A stretch of DNA of 64,000 bases, taken from contig OZ025243.1 in NCBI GenBank assembly GCA_964019155.1, forward strand, positions 24,046,944-24,110,943, given 5' to 3'. Of this stretch, positions 37,340-49,539 are shown piece by piece. The notes beneath the pieces were generated by a model that was given only the letters and a program-made list of their open reading frames with translations, made no database searches and had not been told where the DNA came from. The DNA comes from Osedax fenrisi. Taxonomy: Eukaryota > Annelida > Polychaeta > Sabellida > Siboglinidae. The position numbers and the translations under genes were made by a program. Numbering within the stretch: the stretch's first letter is position 1; each line of letters opens with the position of its first letter.

Positions 37340-38800
37340 TCGATAAACATATTACATGACGTTAACTTCAACATATGGGTATCAACTGAGACATGGCGTA
37401 TATCCACTTATATACTCTGATATCTCCACTGATCTCACTAGCTTCATTAACCTAGCTAGGAGTCGCCATAACTATGCTGGTGTTGTAGGTATTATCTACA
37501 AGAAAATCCATAAGCGCGCGCAAATAATCTTACTTTTAATTCTTGTGAATATTTCCGATATAGCTTCCATATTCTCTAGATCTCACCCATTTAAAATAAT
37601 TTCTATATTCCGACCCTAACGTAATTATATCACATCCTGCATTGACTCTAGCTGACATAATTCAAGAAAATTCCTATCCATTATAGTCCACCTATTTACG
37701 ACACAATTCTGAATCTTATCATACCCTAGCCGATACACTAGATCTTATCATTTCTTATATCGGCACCCTCGCTAGTAGGTTGTGTATAAATGTACCTAAT
37801 CTATCAACGCGATAATGACTACTACCTTTATTATTAACTCAATCACTTCGACCTATTTCTTTAATAAGTCAACTATTGTCGATTATAATCATATTAATAT
37901 AGAATGTTACACCGACTTCTTGAAATATCACTCACATTAGCAATACACTACTACTACTATCCCTGCATGATTTAGACTGACTTCGGCCCCCAATGTATCA
38001 CGTTTCTAAGAAAGAGTTCAAGTAAACAATGCGTTATGTCGTATATAATATAATATCAATAAATAAGCATATGGATTATGATATGTATGTATATATATAT
38101 AGTACACAACCTCACTACTCGGTGAATAATTTACTGATAATATAATAGAATGCCAGCCGAGAAACGTTTGCGTGACCTATTGGGGGCTGATGTCAGTATG
38201 CAGCATCTGCATAGGATACACTTCTTACTTAACCACTCAACCAAAACGTTGCCATTAAATCCACATTATTTACACTTTGGCAATGCTTTAAATCCTACTT
38301 TTTTGAATTTTTAAACTCGAATCGCTCTCTAGAAAGATTAAATGATATCAGAAGAACTTAAAATCCCTATAAGCCTATAACGGGGGCGACAACAACATAT
38401 GCTATAACTTATTTTGAAGCCTTTAAGAAAAAAAACATATTAATATTATAAACTATTTAACTAAACAGAAAACAAATAAAAATTCTTCCAATAAATATTA
38501 TTATTATAATTATATAAGGACATTTTAATCATAAATATATAAAATAACTGACGCCGCCAAATTAATCTTCATAACTCCAATTCATCAAATATAAAGAAGA
38601 ATATTTTACCTACATTACTGCCCACACATATACCTTCACAAATATCTTCATTTTCTCTCAACTCTCAACGTTCACTGTTAACCCTTCATTATCACTCATC
38701 AAGTTAGAGATTGTTTAGCTATGCTAAAGTACCGTCTCGTCCAGACCAGATGGCCATAACTCTTCTCCATAAGCTGATACCTTCTCTAACACCTCATGTA

Positions 38801-38847
<47 letters not shown>

Positions 38848-40020
38848 GAATCGATAAATCCAAGTAATATACTACCTATATATATATATGTATATATTAA
38901 GACTTTTGTTACACCGGAAAACAAGCTAACATTATACAACTATTATGACTACCTAACTAGTTTGAACTATCTCTACAATTACAACTAGAGTGATCGCTTC
39001 ATAACCTAAATTAAACATATCCAAATATAATATATTAATACTCATACTAAAAGTGGCTGTACAAACCATAACCATCTCTAACCATAAGACAGTCGGAGTG
39101 CATTTATTCTAATGATTAATGATATTTACGATATTTCATCCCATAAAAAGGTCTAAAAGGTCCTTACTATATTTTTACCATAACGTTTTATTTTTAACCA
39201 TTCAGTTCTAATCAACAGACTCTTGGTATTAATGATATTCAATTATTATTTACGAGATAGATAATACCGCATCCTTAATAGATAAACTTCAAAATCTCTA
39301 ATTATAGGTCAAGGTGTTCCTACGGGTTCTTTAGTAGGACATGTATTATGTAATTTTTACGTACTACCTTTATTTCACGTACTAAATAGGTGAATGAATG
39401 AATGAATAATATTTATTTTACTTATATACTATAAATAAATAATTAATACACATGGAATGTGTATACAATACAATATAGTTATATAATAAGTAAAAAAGGA
39501 ACCCTTTATAGTGAGATACTTTCTAGAAATGATTTCACAAAAAAAGCATATAAGAATAAAATAAAAAATACAAAAGAAATATGATAATAACATAAATATA
39601 ATAATATATATTAACTATACAAAAAATAAAATGACATAGTGAATCAAAAAGTTCCGATCTCATGTGTGGTAAATATCTACTCACAACATGCACACATGAC
39701 CGAATGACCTTTATCGTCTACATGTCTTGGTATATTAGTACTAAAGGATTTTATTGGTGTATAATATATTTCTATCTTAGAAAACCGTAATATGGAGGAA
39801 TTAACGGTCACATGTACACGCTATGAATAGCGTTACATTCACATAAGACAAGATACAAGAATATTTACTAATATTACTTAAATATCATACTCTCTATATA
39901 CATATGTATTACCTGTTGGAATGGAACAATACATGTGATTAATGCCTACTTATACGTTGATGACACTGTATTGTCATACGTACGCATAGATTATAATGAT
40001 CTACGTGAACCAGATGTTAA
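37340..40020 (+). pseudogene. Decayed non-LTR retrotransposon remnants
   Basis: Two short plus-strand stretches look like reverse transcriptase. 39307-39390 reads GQGVPTGSLVGHVLCNFYV, like the 'PxGS' motif region, and 39941-39964 reads NAYLYVDD, like the catalytic YxDD motif, followed by TVLSYVRID. They are separated by about 550 bp of unrelated AT-rich sequence and stops. The region from 37340 contains longer open frames without a domain I recognise and may be the 5' part of the same element. No intact enzyme remains. Confidence 0.4.
38801..38840. repeat. (TA)n microsatellite
   Basis: About 40 bp of pure TA in the intergenic region between SLC4 and RBBP9. Confidence 0.9.
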
Positions 40021-40154
40021 CATCTACATACTAGCTGGTCCCACACTCTGACATAGTCTACCTATATATGATTATATGTACGTGTTAATTTAAGTTTAAG
40101 CTAACAACTTATTTATTTGATTAAAGTTATAAGTAATATTCATATATATATTGT

Positions 40155-40445
40155 TATTTTATTTTGGTGGAATCCTTTCATCCCATCCAGGAACTTATAT
40201 GAAGTTTTCACTTCTAACCATATATGCCTCTAATGTCCCTTCTAAACCGCTCTCATGTTAAGGCACCCATGGTTTTAACCAGAGCCGATCATTTATTTAT
40301 ACACAATTATATACGATCACTTATACATATTATTTTAAGACCTATTCTAATGGTGCGGACGAGGCTCGAACTCGCGTCCTACTGCTTGTGTGTCTTACGC
40401 CTAAGACAACTGGCAGTTTATATATATCTATATATCGTACATTCT
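40155..40445 (-). mobile_element. SINE, most complete copy, tRNA-like head
   Basis: Read on minus, the head at about 40350-40420 has a tRNA-like B-box (GAGTTCGAGCCTCG) preceded by TGTCTTAGGCGTAAGAC. The body matches the copies at 28553-28712 and 3465-3570, and the element ends GGATTCCACCAAAATAAAAT. The head and body together define a tRNA-derived SINE of about 290 bp with at least four copies or fragments in this window. Confidence 0.8.
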
Positions 40446-41556
40446 AAAACTCCTGACAGAAGTTGAAGGAAGTTCTTAAATATGTAGTTGTAGGTTAAGG
40501 ACACACGTTATACCATAAAACTGAAAATAAAAATAATTTCTAATTTATTAATAAAATATGAATGAATATCTTAAACACGATGTATTAATTATACTTTTAC
40601 ATGAACTAGAACACACAAATGCATTTTAAAATTCCAATAAAACTATTTTAATAAATTTAGATTAAATATAACTATATATATATGTATGTTATACTATTAT
40701 TTATGTATATTTATATATATATTTTATTTTCTATAAATATAATGTAGTATATTTTACATGTTTTTATTTGAACATATAAATGATATAATTTATGTGATCA
40801 ATAAAATATGAAAATGTATTTAAAACTAGTATTCTAAACTATTTCTGCTCTTCACACTATAAAATAAATGTAATAATAATGAATAATTTTATTTAAAATT
40901 GTTAGTATACCATTATAATATAAGTATTATTATTTCTAAATTTGTGTATATAATATTTATTTATGTATAATTATTTTCAAAATATATATTATTCATTTTT
41001 TTGTGAGTTTGTTTATAAATATATATATATACATAACTAGTAGAAATATCCATAAGATAAAACAGTTAATTATATTAATTTAAATATATTATTTATAAAT
41101 AAAATAACAACAAAAATATATGATGAAATATGATAAGCTAATTATTCTTTAAAAATTAGTGATTTTTTGTATCTTTTATAGGTTTTCATAATAGATTTAT
41201 TAATTTATTGATTTATTCTTAATATATTTTATATCCTGAATTTAAAATAATAATATTTAATTATAAGATATATCATATTAATAGTAATAAATAAACCATA
41301 GATTGGGGTACGTTTAATTAATTTAAAAATATTTATTAAAGATAGAGTAAACATTGAATGCAATACATTAAAGTTAATACATTACATCGGGTAAATCACA
41401 TTAGTTTTCATGAATAACACGGCAATAGAGTATCCATATGAGATAAGGATATCAGTATTTATAATTAATTTATAATGTATTTGAAATTCAGATTTAGATC
41501 TATCGTAATAACATATATTATAATATGTAGAGCGGTATCCCGATATCTTAATGACA
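40446..41556. other. AT-rich intergenic DNA, no gene seen
   Basis: Very AT-rich sequence with short A/T runs and no supported exon. Its right part would be 3' UTR or flank of RBBP9 (minus strand). Confidence 0.5.
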
Positions 41557-41668
41557 TTACAAATGTGACACACGTCATTACCCGACAGCTTAGATAAGTA
41601 ACAAATGTGACACACGTCATTACCCGACAGCTTAGATAAGTAACGAATGTGACATACGTCACATTACC
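41557..41668. repeat. 41-bp tandem repeat at the RBBP9 3' end
   Basis: Units containing AATGTGACACACGTCATTAC and CCGACAGCTTAGATAAGTAA recur about 2.6 times. The last, degenerate unit overlaps the RBBP9 stop codon at 41664-41666, so the repeat probably lies in the 3' UTR. Confidence 0.88.
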
Positions 41669-42293
41669 GGACGTCGGACAACCGTTTGACGCCGGAGTTT
41701 CGCTTCGGTGACTTACCCGCCTGTTCAGCCTGTTCCGTCTGTACGTCCTTGACGAGTTTATTGATCTCCTTGCACAGCAACGGCAGATCGTCGCCCTGAA
41801 AGTGACCGCCGTCCTTACACCAGTGTACGGTGGCCTCCAACTGTGCGCCCACTTCGCGTTGTTGCTCCACGGGCAGGAACGGGTCTGACTCGGATGCGAA
41901 CTGCACCCACGGGTAGCGGACGTTCGCTTTCATGTCCTTCCAGCGCCACGGCCCGTCGAAGTAGCCCGACTCGGCCTCGAGGTGGTCGCCTAGATCCGAG
42001 GTGTAGGCGCTCACTAGAAACACGGCCAACAGACGATCGGTTTCGGCCAATCGCATGGCGGCGACGGCCCCGCTGCTGTGACCGACGACTATGGTGTCGG
42101 CGCCGCACCGGAGCTCCGTTCGCATGTAGGGCACCCATAACGAGCGTAGGGCTCGGAGGGGTTCGGGCATGTTGTGTATGAGGACTTCGCTGATGGCGGG
42201 GTTAGAGCGGAGACGTTTAGCTAGCCACGAGTACCAGCAGTAGCTGAGCACGTCACCGGTTCCGTTGCCAGGTACTATTACCACGCGGACCAT
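41664..42293 (-). CDS. RBBP9: Serine hydrolase RBBP9
   Basis: Alpha/beta-hydrolase of the RBBP9/YdeN family. Human RBBP9 is a small soluble serine hydrolase that binds pRb. The 209-residue frame starts MVRVVIVPGNGTGDV and aligns along its length with the human protein (186 aa). Catalytic triad candidates are Ser74 in GHSSGA, Asp137 in SDPF and His164 in GGHF. The conserved LVSAYTSDLGD and SGYF segments are present. The human LxCxE pRb-binding motif is not kept (LRCGA here). About 20 extra residues, rich in Lys/Arg, follow at the C-terminus. The coding sequence is uninterrupted although the human gene has introns. CCGTTACAG directly before ATG looks like a splice acceptor, so a 5' leader exon, or extra N-terminal codons, may lie at higher coordinates. 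It is GC-rich compared with its AT-rich surroundings. Confidence 0.95.
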   Translation of the reverse strand: MVRVVIVPGNGTGDVLSYCWYSWLAKRLRSNPAISEVLIHNMPEPLRALRSLWVPYMRTELRCGADTIVVGHSSGAVAAMRLAETDRLLAVFLVSAYTSDLGDHLEAESGYFDGPWRWKDMKANVRYPWVQFASESDPFLPVEQQREVGAQLEATVHWCKDGGHFQGDDLPLLCKEINKLVKDVQTEQAEQAGKSPKRNSGVKRLSDVR

Positions 42294-42299
42294 CTGTAA

Positions 42300-42600
42300 C
42301 GGGGGGAGGGGTGGTGGTAAAGGGGGGTGTAGATAGTGGTAGGGTAGTGGGGTAGTGGGGGAGGGGTAGTGGGGTGGGTGTAGTGGTGGGGGTAGTGGGG
42401 GTAGTGGGGTAGGGGTAGTGGTAGTGGGGTGGGGGTAGAGGTGGGGGTAGTGGGGTAGAGGTAGTGGAGTGCTGGTAGAGGTGGGGGTTAAATGGGGTAA
42501 GTGTTAGTAGTTAAGATGAGATGGAGGTGGGGCAATGGAGGTAGTGTAGTAATAGTAGAGGTGGGGGTGGAATTGATGATAGCATTGTAGATGGTAGTGG
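42300..42600. repeat. G-rich GGGGTAGTGGGGTAG minisatellite 5' of RBBP9
   Basis: Imperfect units of GGTAGTGGGG on plus (C-rich on the RBBP9 strand) directly upstream of its start codon. On the RBBP9 strand it could act as the polypyrimidine tract of a leader intron. Runs of G4 spaced by 3-6 bases give G-quadruplex potential on the plus strand. Confidence 0.85.
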
Positions 42601-44830
42601 TAGTTATAGTGGTGATATTCGGGTAGTAGTGGTGAAAAGTTAATGAGATATAGGTTGTAATGATAGTAGTAGTAGTAGTAGTAGTAGTAGTAGGGTAATG
42701 TGATTATGTAATGGGGACGATTATTAATAGAGATATTCGAGAGTATATGTTAGTGGTTTGTTAGAGATTCATAATATTATTACACAATTTAAAATTCTTT
42801 ATAAATACTATAATTTACATATGATATATATACAATAGGATATCGATCAAATATATGTGTATACATGATACATATGAATAATGTAAAATATGTAGATGTA
42901 TTGATAACAATCAGAATGGTTATGTGTTTAAGATAAGTAACTATTCAATGAGTCATCAGCAATTATAGCACAACAAAGTAGTATTAAGACCTACTAGAAT
43001 TTTATCTACACTATAAGGTTTCTATACTATGTTATGACCCCTAATATGACCTTCTAGTGGTGTTCTCAATACTAAACAGCCTAACTAGACATGCGTTATA
43101 TACTAGCATTGCAAATTCTAGTTCATGAACTGTTTCACTGACTTATTTTTAAGATAATTAATAAAAAAAAACCTAATAATTAGTTTTTTATTATTTAACA
43201 TTTATTATTAATTAATAAAAATTACTATTAATAAAAAATACTATTAATTAATAAATAAAAAAACTTACTTATTTTTTTTAATATTTTTCATTTACTCTTT
43301 TTACTATTTATATATAAATATCATTATGATTAAATTTATTTAAGTATTAATAGATTCTAATAAAGATATACATGTATATTTTTTTTTATTATCTACGGAT
43401 ATAACTTGTTTACTATTTATCTCTATTAAAATGAATATGTATTATTCGGAAAGGTAAATAATTATAATAATACAACTAGTAAAAATGTCTCAGGTAAGGT
43501 ATAGTATCATTATAACACATAATTATGAAGCATAACGATGATATATTAATCAATATATAATATACAAAATTACATTATGTAAAATAATCTACTAAATATT
43601 TAATAAAATCTGTAATGAAATTCTATTTGAAAATATGTGTTAACTTTATATTTATTATAATCTTCTAATACTTCATAAATATTATTAATAGAAATATATA
43701 ATTTATGGATTTGAACTATTACCTCATAATTATTTATAAATATTATTTATTATTTATAATTTAATAAATATATATCTTATTATTTACTATTTATTACAAT
43801 TTGTAATATAAATAGATTTAAAGGGTCAATAATTTATAGGATAAAAATTCTATCCAAATATAATAATTAAAATTAAATATTTGTATAGAATTAAATTTGT
43901 CTATATGAATTTTCTATAATAACAATATCAAATTTTGAAAATTTTCTGCGGGGTGAATGCACGAAAGTATATAAAATCTTAGAATAAAACTTAAAAAAGA
44001 ATAAACTTCTAAATAAACTAATTAAAATAATAATATAAGTCATTAAATAAATAATATAATAAATATATAAATAATTATTTAATTAGAAAAATATTTAATA
44101 TTTTTAACATGTTTCGAATTAAACAATTCTATATTTGTTTTACTTTAAAAGTTGATTGCTATGGCACAAAGAGTCTTTAAAATAAATTAAATTAAATTAA
44201 ATTATTACTTCAATGGTCTAACATTTAATATATCTACTTCTATATATGATGGTTGAAATATACATGGAGAACATTTTTAATTTATATAAATAAATAATAT
44301 ATAGAAATATGATAGAAATGAATTAATGGTTGAATGGTAGTGATACAGGTGGATACTGCCCTAATATTGGGGGACACAAGATAAAATATTACATTCTTAT
44401 TTAGAAGAAATTGGAAATGCAATATTTTAATTACAATTTATTTATTATAGCAAAAAAAAATCTTTTAACAAATAATAATAATAATTATTATTATTATTAT
44501 TATTATTATTGATTGATAATTTATTTAAGCAAATATATAGTCGAAATTAAAGTATAAATATTTGCTAACTATAACATACGTTATAGAAATAAACAAAGAA
44601 TAATACGAAATTAAAAAATTAAATAAATTAAAACGTGTTACAGTTACCATAAAAATATATGAAAATAGTTTTAATAGTAATAATTATATGTCTATAATAT
44701 CGTAAAATATTGTATAATTATTTATTTATTGCGTTCAATCTACAATGCATGGTTATAAAATGTTATTCATTGAAATGTCTACGTACATAGAAATACATAC
44801 ATACCTATATACATTCCTCTATTGTATACT
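42601..44830. other. AT-rich DNA, no gene seen
   Basis: Contains (TAG)n at about 42664-42693, an ATT/AAT tract near 44475-44515 and long A/T runs. No supported exon. The composition turns markedly more AT-rich here than in the left half of the window. Confidence 0.5.
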
Positions 44831-44838
44831 CTATAGAG
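44831..44838. repeat. hAT target-site duplication, left copy
   Basis: CTATAGAG, repeated exactly at 46549-46556 on the other side of the element. The 8-bp length and central TATAGA fit the hAT preference nTnTAGAn. Confidence 0.93.
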
Positions 44839-46548
44839 CAGGGGTTCTTAAACTATGGGTCATGACCCAAAAAAGGGTCATAGGTGTTTTTCAAAGGGTC
44901 ATGGGGTTTTTTATTAATAAGATTAAATTTTAAAAAGAAGATTTCTCTGAAAATTCCGTGTAATAGTAAATCTCAATTAGTATTATTATTGGTGAACAAT
45001 TACATTCTCAATATTTAAATGATATGTTTAGAATCAAGTCAGCTATTCGACGAGTTAAATTTTCCTGCGAGCCAAAACAAGTAGCAATTATAAGATTTCC
45101 TCTATAGAGCATTACGCCCCTCTATTGAGTTTTTCAAGTTTAAAAAAACTCAACTTAAACGATCACGTTTGGACAATGATTCAAGTGTAATGTTTCAATC
45201 AAGAAACGTTACAAGAGCATCCTATGAAATAGCGCTTCTTATTGCCAATCAAAAAAGCATACACAATAGGAGAAACTGTATTGACACCCTATGGTTTCAT
45301 TGTATAATTAAAACTGCCAAATTGCTTTTGGAATAGAAATATGTATTCATATTGAGTCAGATTAGTTTATCCAATGATACAATTAAAAATAGAATTGATT
45401 AAATGTCAGAAGACATTAAATTACAAGTAATAAAAAACATTAGAATCTCACTTCTTTTTTTTTTACAACTCGATGAATATATAGATATTTCTCACATCTC
45501 ACAGTTATTAGTATATGTACGTTACATTCGCGATAGCAAAGTTGAAGAAGAATTTATATTTTGTGACCTTTAAAAACAACGACAGAGGCTATTTATATAC
45601 CTTATCTTACCAGGTCGAGCTTGCGCGGCATTAAATTATTGATATAATGAACATATTTTCAGAATTTTTCGAAAAAGAAGAACTGTCTTGGTCAGCATTA
45701 ACTGGTGTATGCACAGATGGAGCTCCAGCAATGCTAGGATCAAAATCAGGATTTGCTACTTTAGTAAAAAAGAAGAATCCAGATATCACTATAATTATAT
45801 ATTCCATGATTCATCGAGAAGCTTTAGCGTCGAAAACTCTTCCTATTAATATGAAATCGGTTTACAAACATCAAAATGGTTAATTTTATTTTAAAAAGTG
45901 CACTTAATACACGTATTTTTCGGCTTTTATGTCAAGAGTTGAATTCTACTAACAAGGACCTTCTTTATTATACGGCTGTCAGATGGTTGTCGAAAGGTAA
46001 TGTTATAGCACATGTATTTGAGCTCATGGATTAATTAAAAATCCATTTTTAATCTCAAGGTAAAAGTACAGAACATCCGTTTATTATAATTATGGATTAT
46101 ACATTTCCTATTCCTGAGGAAATGGAAAACGAATTTCTTAGTTTAGTAAATAATACATCCATGAAAAATGTATTCAAACAAGAAGAAAACATATCAGATT
46201 TCTGGACAACGATATCTTCACAATATCCAAAATAGGCCGAAAAAGTGCATGCGAATCACTTTTACTATTGTCATCAACGTATTTATGCGGAAAAGGATTT
46301 TCTACATTATTGAATATAAAATCAAAAGCTAGAAATAAACTTTAAGCAGAATGAGAACTGATATGCATTTTAAGCAAGACTTTGCCGAATATTTCAAATT
46401 TAGTATATAAAAAAACAAAGTCACAAATCATGAATGATTCAATGAATATTTTAAGCAAATCTGTTTTTTATTTTCAAAATAATTGTGGGTAATAGTAACA
46501 TTTTATTTTATGAAAAGGGTCATGACAAAAAAAGTTTAAGAACCCCTG
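44839..46548 (+). mobile_element. Dead hAT-family DNA transposon (Charlie/ZBED-like)
   Basis: 1,710-bp element. Termini CAGGGGTTCTTAAACT and AGTTTAAGAACCCCTG form a terminal inverted repeat with the CAGGGG ends of hAT-Charlie elements, and an exact 8-bp target duplication flanks it. Inside, on plus, are pieces of a hAT transposase: GVCTDGAPAMLGSKSGFATL, HREALASKTLP and, in another frame, YTAVRWLSKGN. The frame is broken by several shifts and stops, and the total length is below that of an autonomous copy. It is a fossil; the coding part appears truncated upstream. Confidence 0.93.
45647..46410 (+). pseudogene. hAT transposase remnant
   Basis: The longest open piece (from 45647) carries the segment CTDGAPAMLG typical of ZBED5/SCAND3-like hAT transposases, ending after a frameshift near 45880. 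The following 'RWLSKG' segment lies in a different frame near 45970-46000, and the dimerisation region near 46240-46330 is also degraded. Not expected to be functional. Listed with its breaks as they stand. Confidence 0.88.
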
Positions 46549-46556
46549 CTATAGAG

Positions 46557-47269
46557 GATAGTCTCCAATTACAGACCCTTAACTGAATATTAATAACTTA
46601 TTTAATATTGAATATATTTAAAATTTTACCAAATGCTAACATCCAATAGATTGCGAAACTAGTTATCATTTTTCAACCAATCAAATGAATTGTTATTTTT
46701 ATGATACACGGTCGACGACCGTCGGTCGTCTATGAGGCCTAATTTAAATTGTAAAATATCACTCTAACAATCAAATAGGAAAATAGTATTTGTTTATTTC
46801 ATAAATATTAAAATATATACGTTATATATTTATGATCATAAATTTTGTTTTAATAAAAATTAACAAAAATACAATATGACGTCTATTATGAATTCAATAA
46901 GATTTCCAGTGATACTAATACAAAATATTTTTTTTAAATGTTTAAAATAATTTCAAAATTTTTATTTTTAAATTTAAAACTATTAATGTTTAAAATTTTT
47001 CAAGAAAATGTTAAAATATATATCAAAACATTTTTTATAAATATTTAAAAAATATTAAATTTTTTTTTTAAATATTTCAAAATAATTTTTAAAATATTTC
47101 AAATGGGCAAAATTTAAATCACTAATTAAGAATTTCAATTTTGTTTGATCCCATAACCTAATAGTCTTGATTCGTTTATATAGTATAAGTCCTTGTTAGG
47201 CTTCATTTACACGGCCCTATCAAAATGCTTGGCGTAATTTATATATAATTATCTATACTTACAAAATTG
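46557..47269. other. AT-rich DNA, no gene seen
   Basis: Mostly A/T runs. A short GC-rich inverted repeat, GACGACCG/CGGTCGTC, lies at about 46713-46730. No exon supported. Confidence 0.5.
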
Positions 47270-47370
47270 TGTTCGAAAAAGTATCGATACTTCAAAAATG
47301 TTGTTCGAACATGTATCGATACTTCAAAAAGTAAGTTCGAACAAGTATCGATACTTCAAAAAGTGAGTTC
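47270..47370. repeat. 37-bp tandem repeat with GTATCGATAC palindrome
   Basis: Three units, each with GTATCGATACTTCAAAAA and a TTCGAA word. Each unit contains the exact palindrome GTATCGATAC. Confidence 0.9.
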
Positions 47371-47558
47371 ATTTACAGCACTACTCCAACCTAATATATA
47401 GGTGTATCGAATCAATAAGGCTTATCGCCTTTACGAATGCTCGTTAAGTGTGCCTGATAGTCACTGCCTATAGGGAACATCGCACACACGCTAGCCACTG
47501 CGTAAAGCTATGTTATCCTAAATACAATGTAGCTAACTAACAATTGTTCACATGCACA

Positions 47559-48673
47559 CTGTACAGTAGACCGGTTCGTTCGATTCAATTTTTAATCCTT
47601 CATATAAAATATAATACATATCTATATTTTAGTATAATATGTATTAACAATTTTTATAAAAAAATAGTTACCTTTGGTCACGAAGCATTTAAAGTTTGAA
47701 ATATAAATTATTATTTTTAAATAAAATGTATAATATTCCATGTATAATAGTAATGACGCCATCTTATTATCTTTGATGTTTACAAATATTTAAATTAATA
47801 TTTAAAATTAATTATGTATTTGTATTATATTTAATGAATTAATATAATATATACCATTATTTATATTTATTAATAATATAATATCTATATTTCAATTTTA
47901 TATCTACAAATTACCAATATTAATGTGTCCTAAAACTCGAGAAAATACACCATTTTACAAAGTATTTATTTCAAAATAATTCAAAAAAATAATTAATTTA
48001 AAAAATTAATATATATAATTAAACTTTACATAAATTTGAGTGATCAGATTGTATTGAATTGTGGATATAGGTTAGATATAAATGTCCTTTATACAAATAA
48101 AATTAAAAAAATTTAAAAATATGTAAACTTATTTTGTATTTCATATTTCAAATAAAAATCCAAAAAAATTTACAAATGATGTTAATTTTTTTTCTAAAAA
48201 TAATTTTTAATTTTTTAATAATTAATTTGAATTGTATTATTATTATCTATAAATTATATATTTTAATTTTTTAAATTAAATTGTAATAATTTATTTATAT
48301 TAAATTATACGATTTTTAGACATTTTTTTTTACTAAAATTATTTTATAAAATTTGGGCATCTAGATTGTTATGACAAATATTTTGTATTGTTTATACTAC
48401 TTATGATATATGTTTCTAGGATATATCCATAGTTGGCTTAAAAAAAATCATTCAATTTTATAAAAATTGAATAAAACTTATTTCTATATCTCCCCCATGT
48501 TAAATTGTATATGTATTCAATGTTAAAATAAAAAGGTCTCATGACATAAAACTATTTAAGATATAGGTCTACAATTTTAAACACTTATTCATCATAGCAT
48601 ACATAATCGTTATAGATGTGAAGGTTTATAAAATTCTAAAAAAAAAATTAGTAAGAACCGGTCTACTGTACAG
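47559..48673. mobile_element. Non-autonomous DNA transposon, 19-bp perfect TIR
   Basis: CTGTACAGTAGACCGGTTC (47559-47577) and GAACCGGTCTACTGTACAG (48655-48673) are exact reverse complements 1.1 kb apart. TGCA occurs close outside both ends and may be the target duplication. The interior is AT-rich without a transposase. Superfamily unknown. Confidence 0.75.
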
Positions 48674-49539
48674 GTTGCATTACTCCGTAAACCATCATCG
48701 TTCGTTACATTCCAAAACATATTATATAATATAATCTATTTCGAGGTAACATCGTCGATTATGGATACGTTATCTATTCGGCATCGCCGCGATCGAAATC
48801 CGTAACGAGAAGCGTATAACTAGGTGAGTCGTAGGGAGTAACACCGCGCGGATCAAGTTAACATGTGTATTATGATAGTATTAGTACTACTATCCACATC
48901 CTTCATATAAATATCAAATATTCGCGGGAGAAAAGATATAACACTCCCCATCTATGCAACTTAATAATATGAATGCATCCGCTACTGGCAGGAGTATCGA
49001 AATCACTGATATATATTTAGATTTGATGCGATTTACATACGACAATATTTTCATTGTTCTATTAATTACGTTCACTATAAGTTAGCTTTTACTCGCCTCA
49101 TAGATATGTATATACATATGCTATATAGCATTTAATATCAAACTATTCTAATTTATTTCTATATGTTAGTTTCGAACATTTAGTTTTCATCGTATAATAA
49201 TAATCTAATATACGTTTTTTACATTAAAAAATTGTATAGTTTTACAAATTTATATTATAAACTACACATTTATCTGAAAATACTAGGTAGCTCTGTTCAT
49301 GTTTTTGAATTACACGATTTCATGTAAGTGTTATATCTTTCCCTAGAAAAATCTTTATAAATACTAAGGATATCATTCCTATCTAATATAGGAACATTTA
49401 GTACGTGCAATATTATGTTGCAATAAGTGAGCGAAATCATTGAAATGAATAGAGTTATTATATTTCTGTTATTGAGGTGTTTTCTAATATATTATTATAT
49501 TTAAATTCTCGTAGTTTAACAATAAAATATACTCTATAT
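48674..49539. other. Intergenic DNA with a CpG-rich patch
   Basis: The stretch 48700-48870 is much less AT-rich than its surroundings and contains several CG dinucleotides (CATCGCCGCGATCGAAATCC) and a consensus donor (CTAG|GTGAGT at about 48820). It may be a promoter or leader exon, for example of ALYREF (plus). No reading frame of note. The remainder is AT-rich. Confidence 0.3.

Noticed and set aside
41557..41668. 41-bp repeats as binding-site array
   Set aside because: They overlap the end of the RBBP9 coding sequence and look like local 3' UTR duplication; nothing specific supports a regulatory role.
41815..42181. Arg-rich frames on both strands over RBBP9
   Set aside because: Shadows of the GC-rich RBBP9 coding sequence in other frames.
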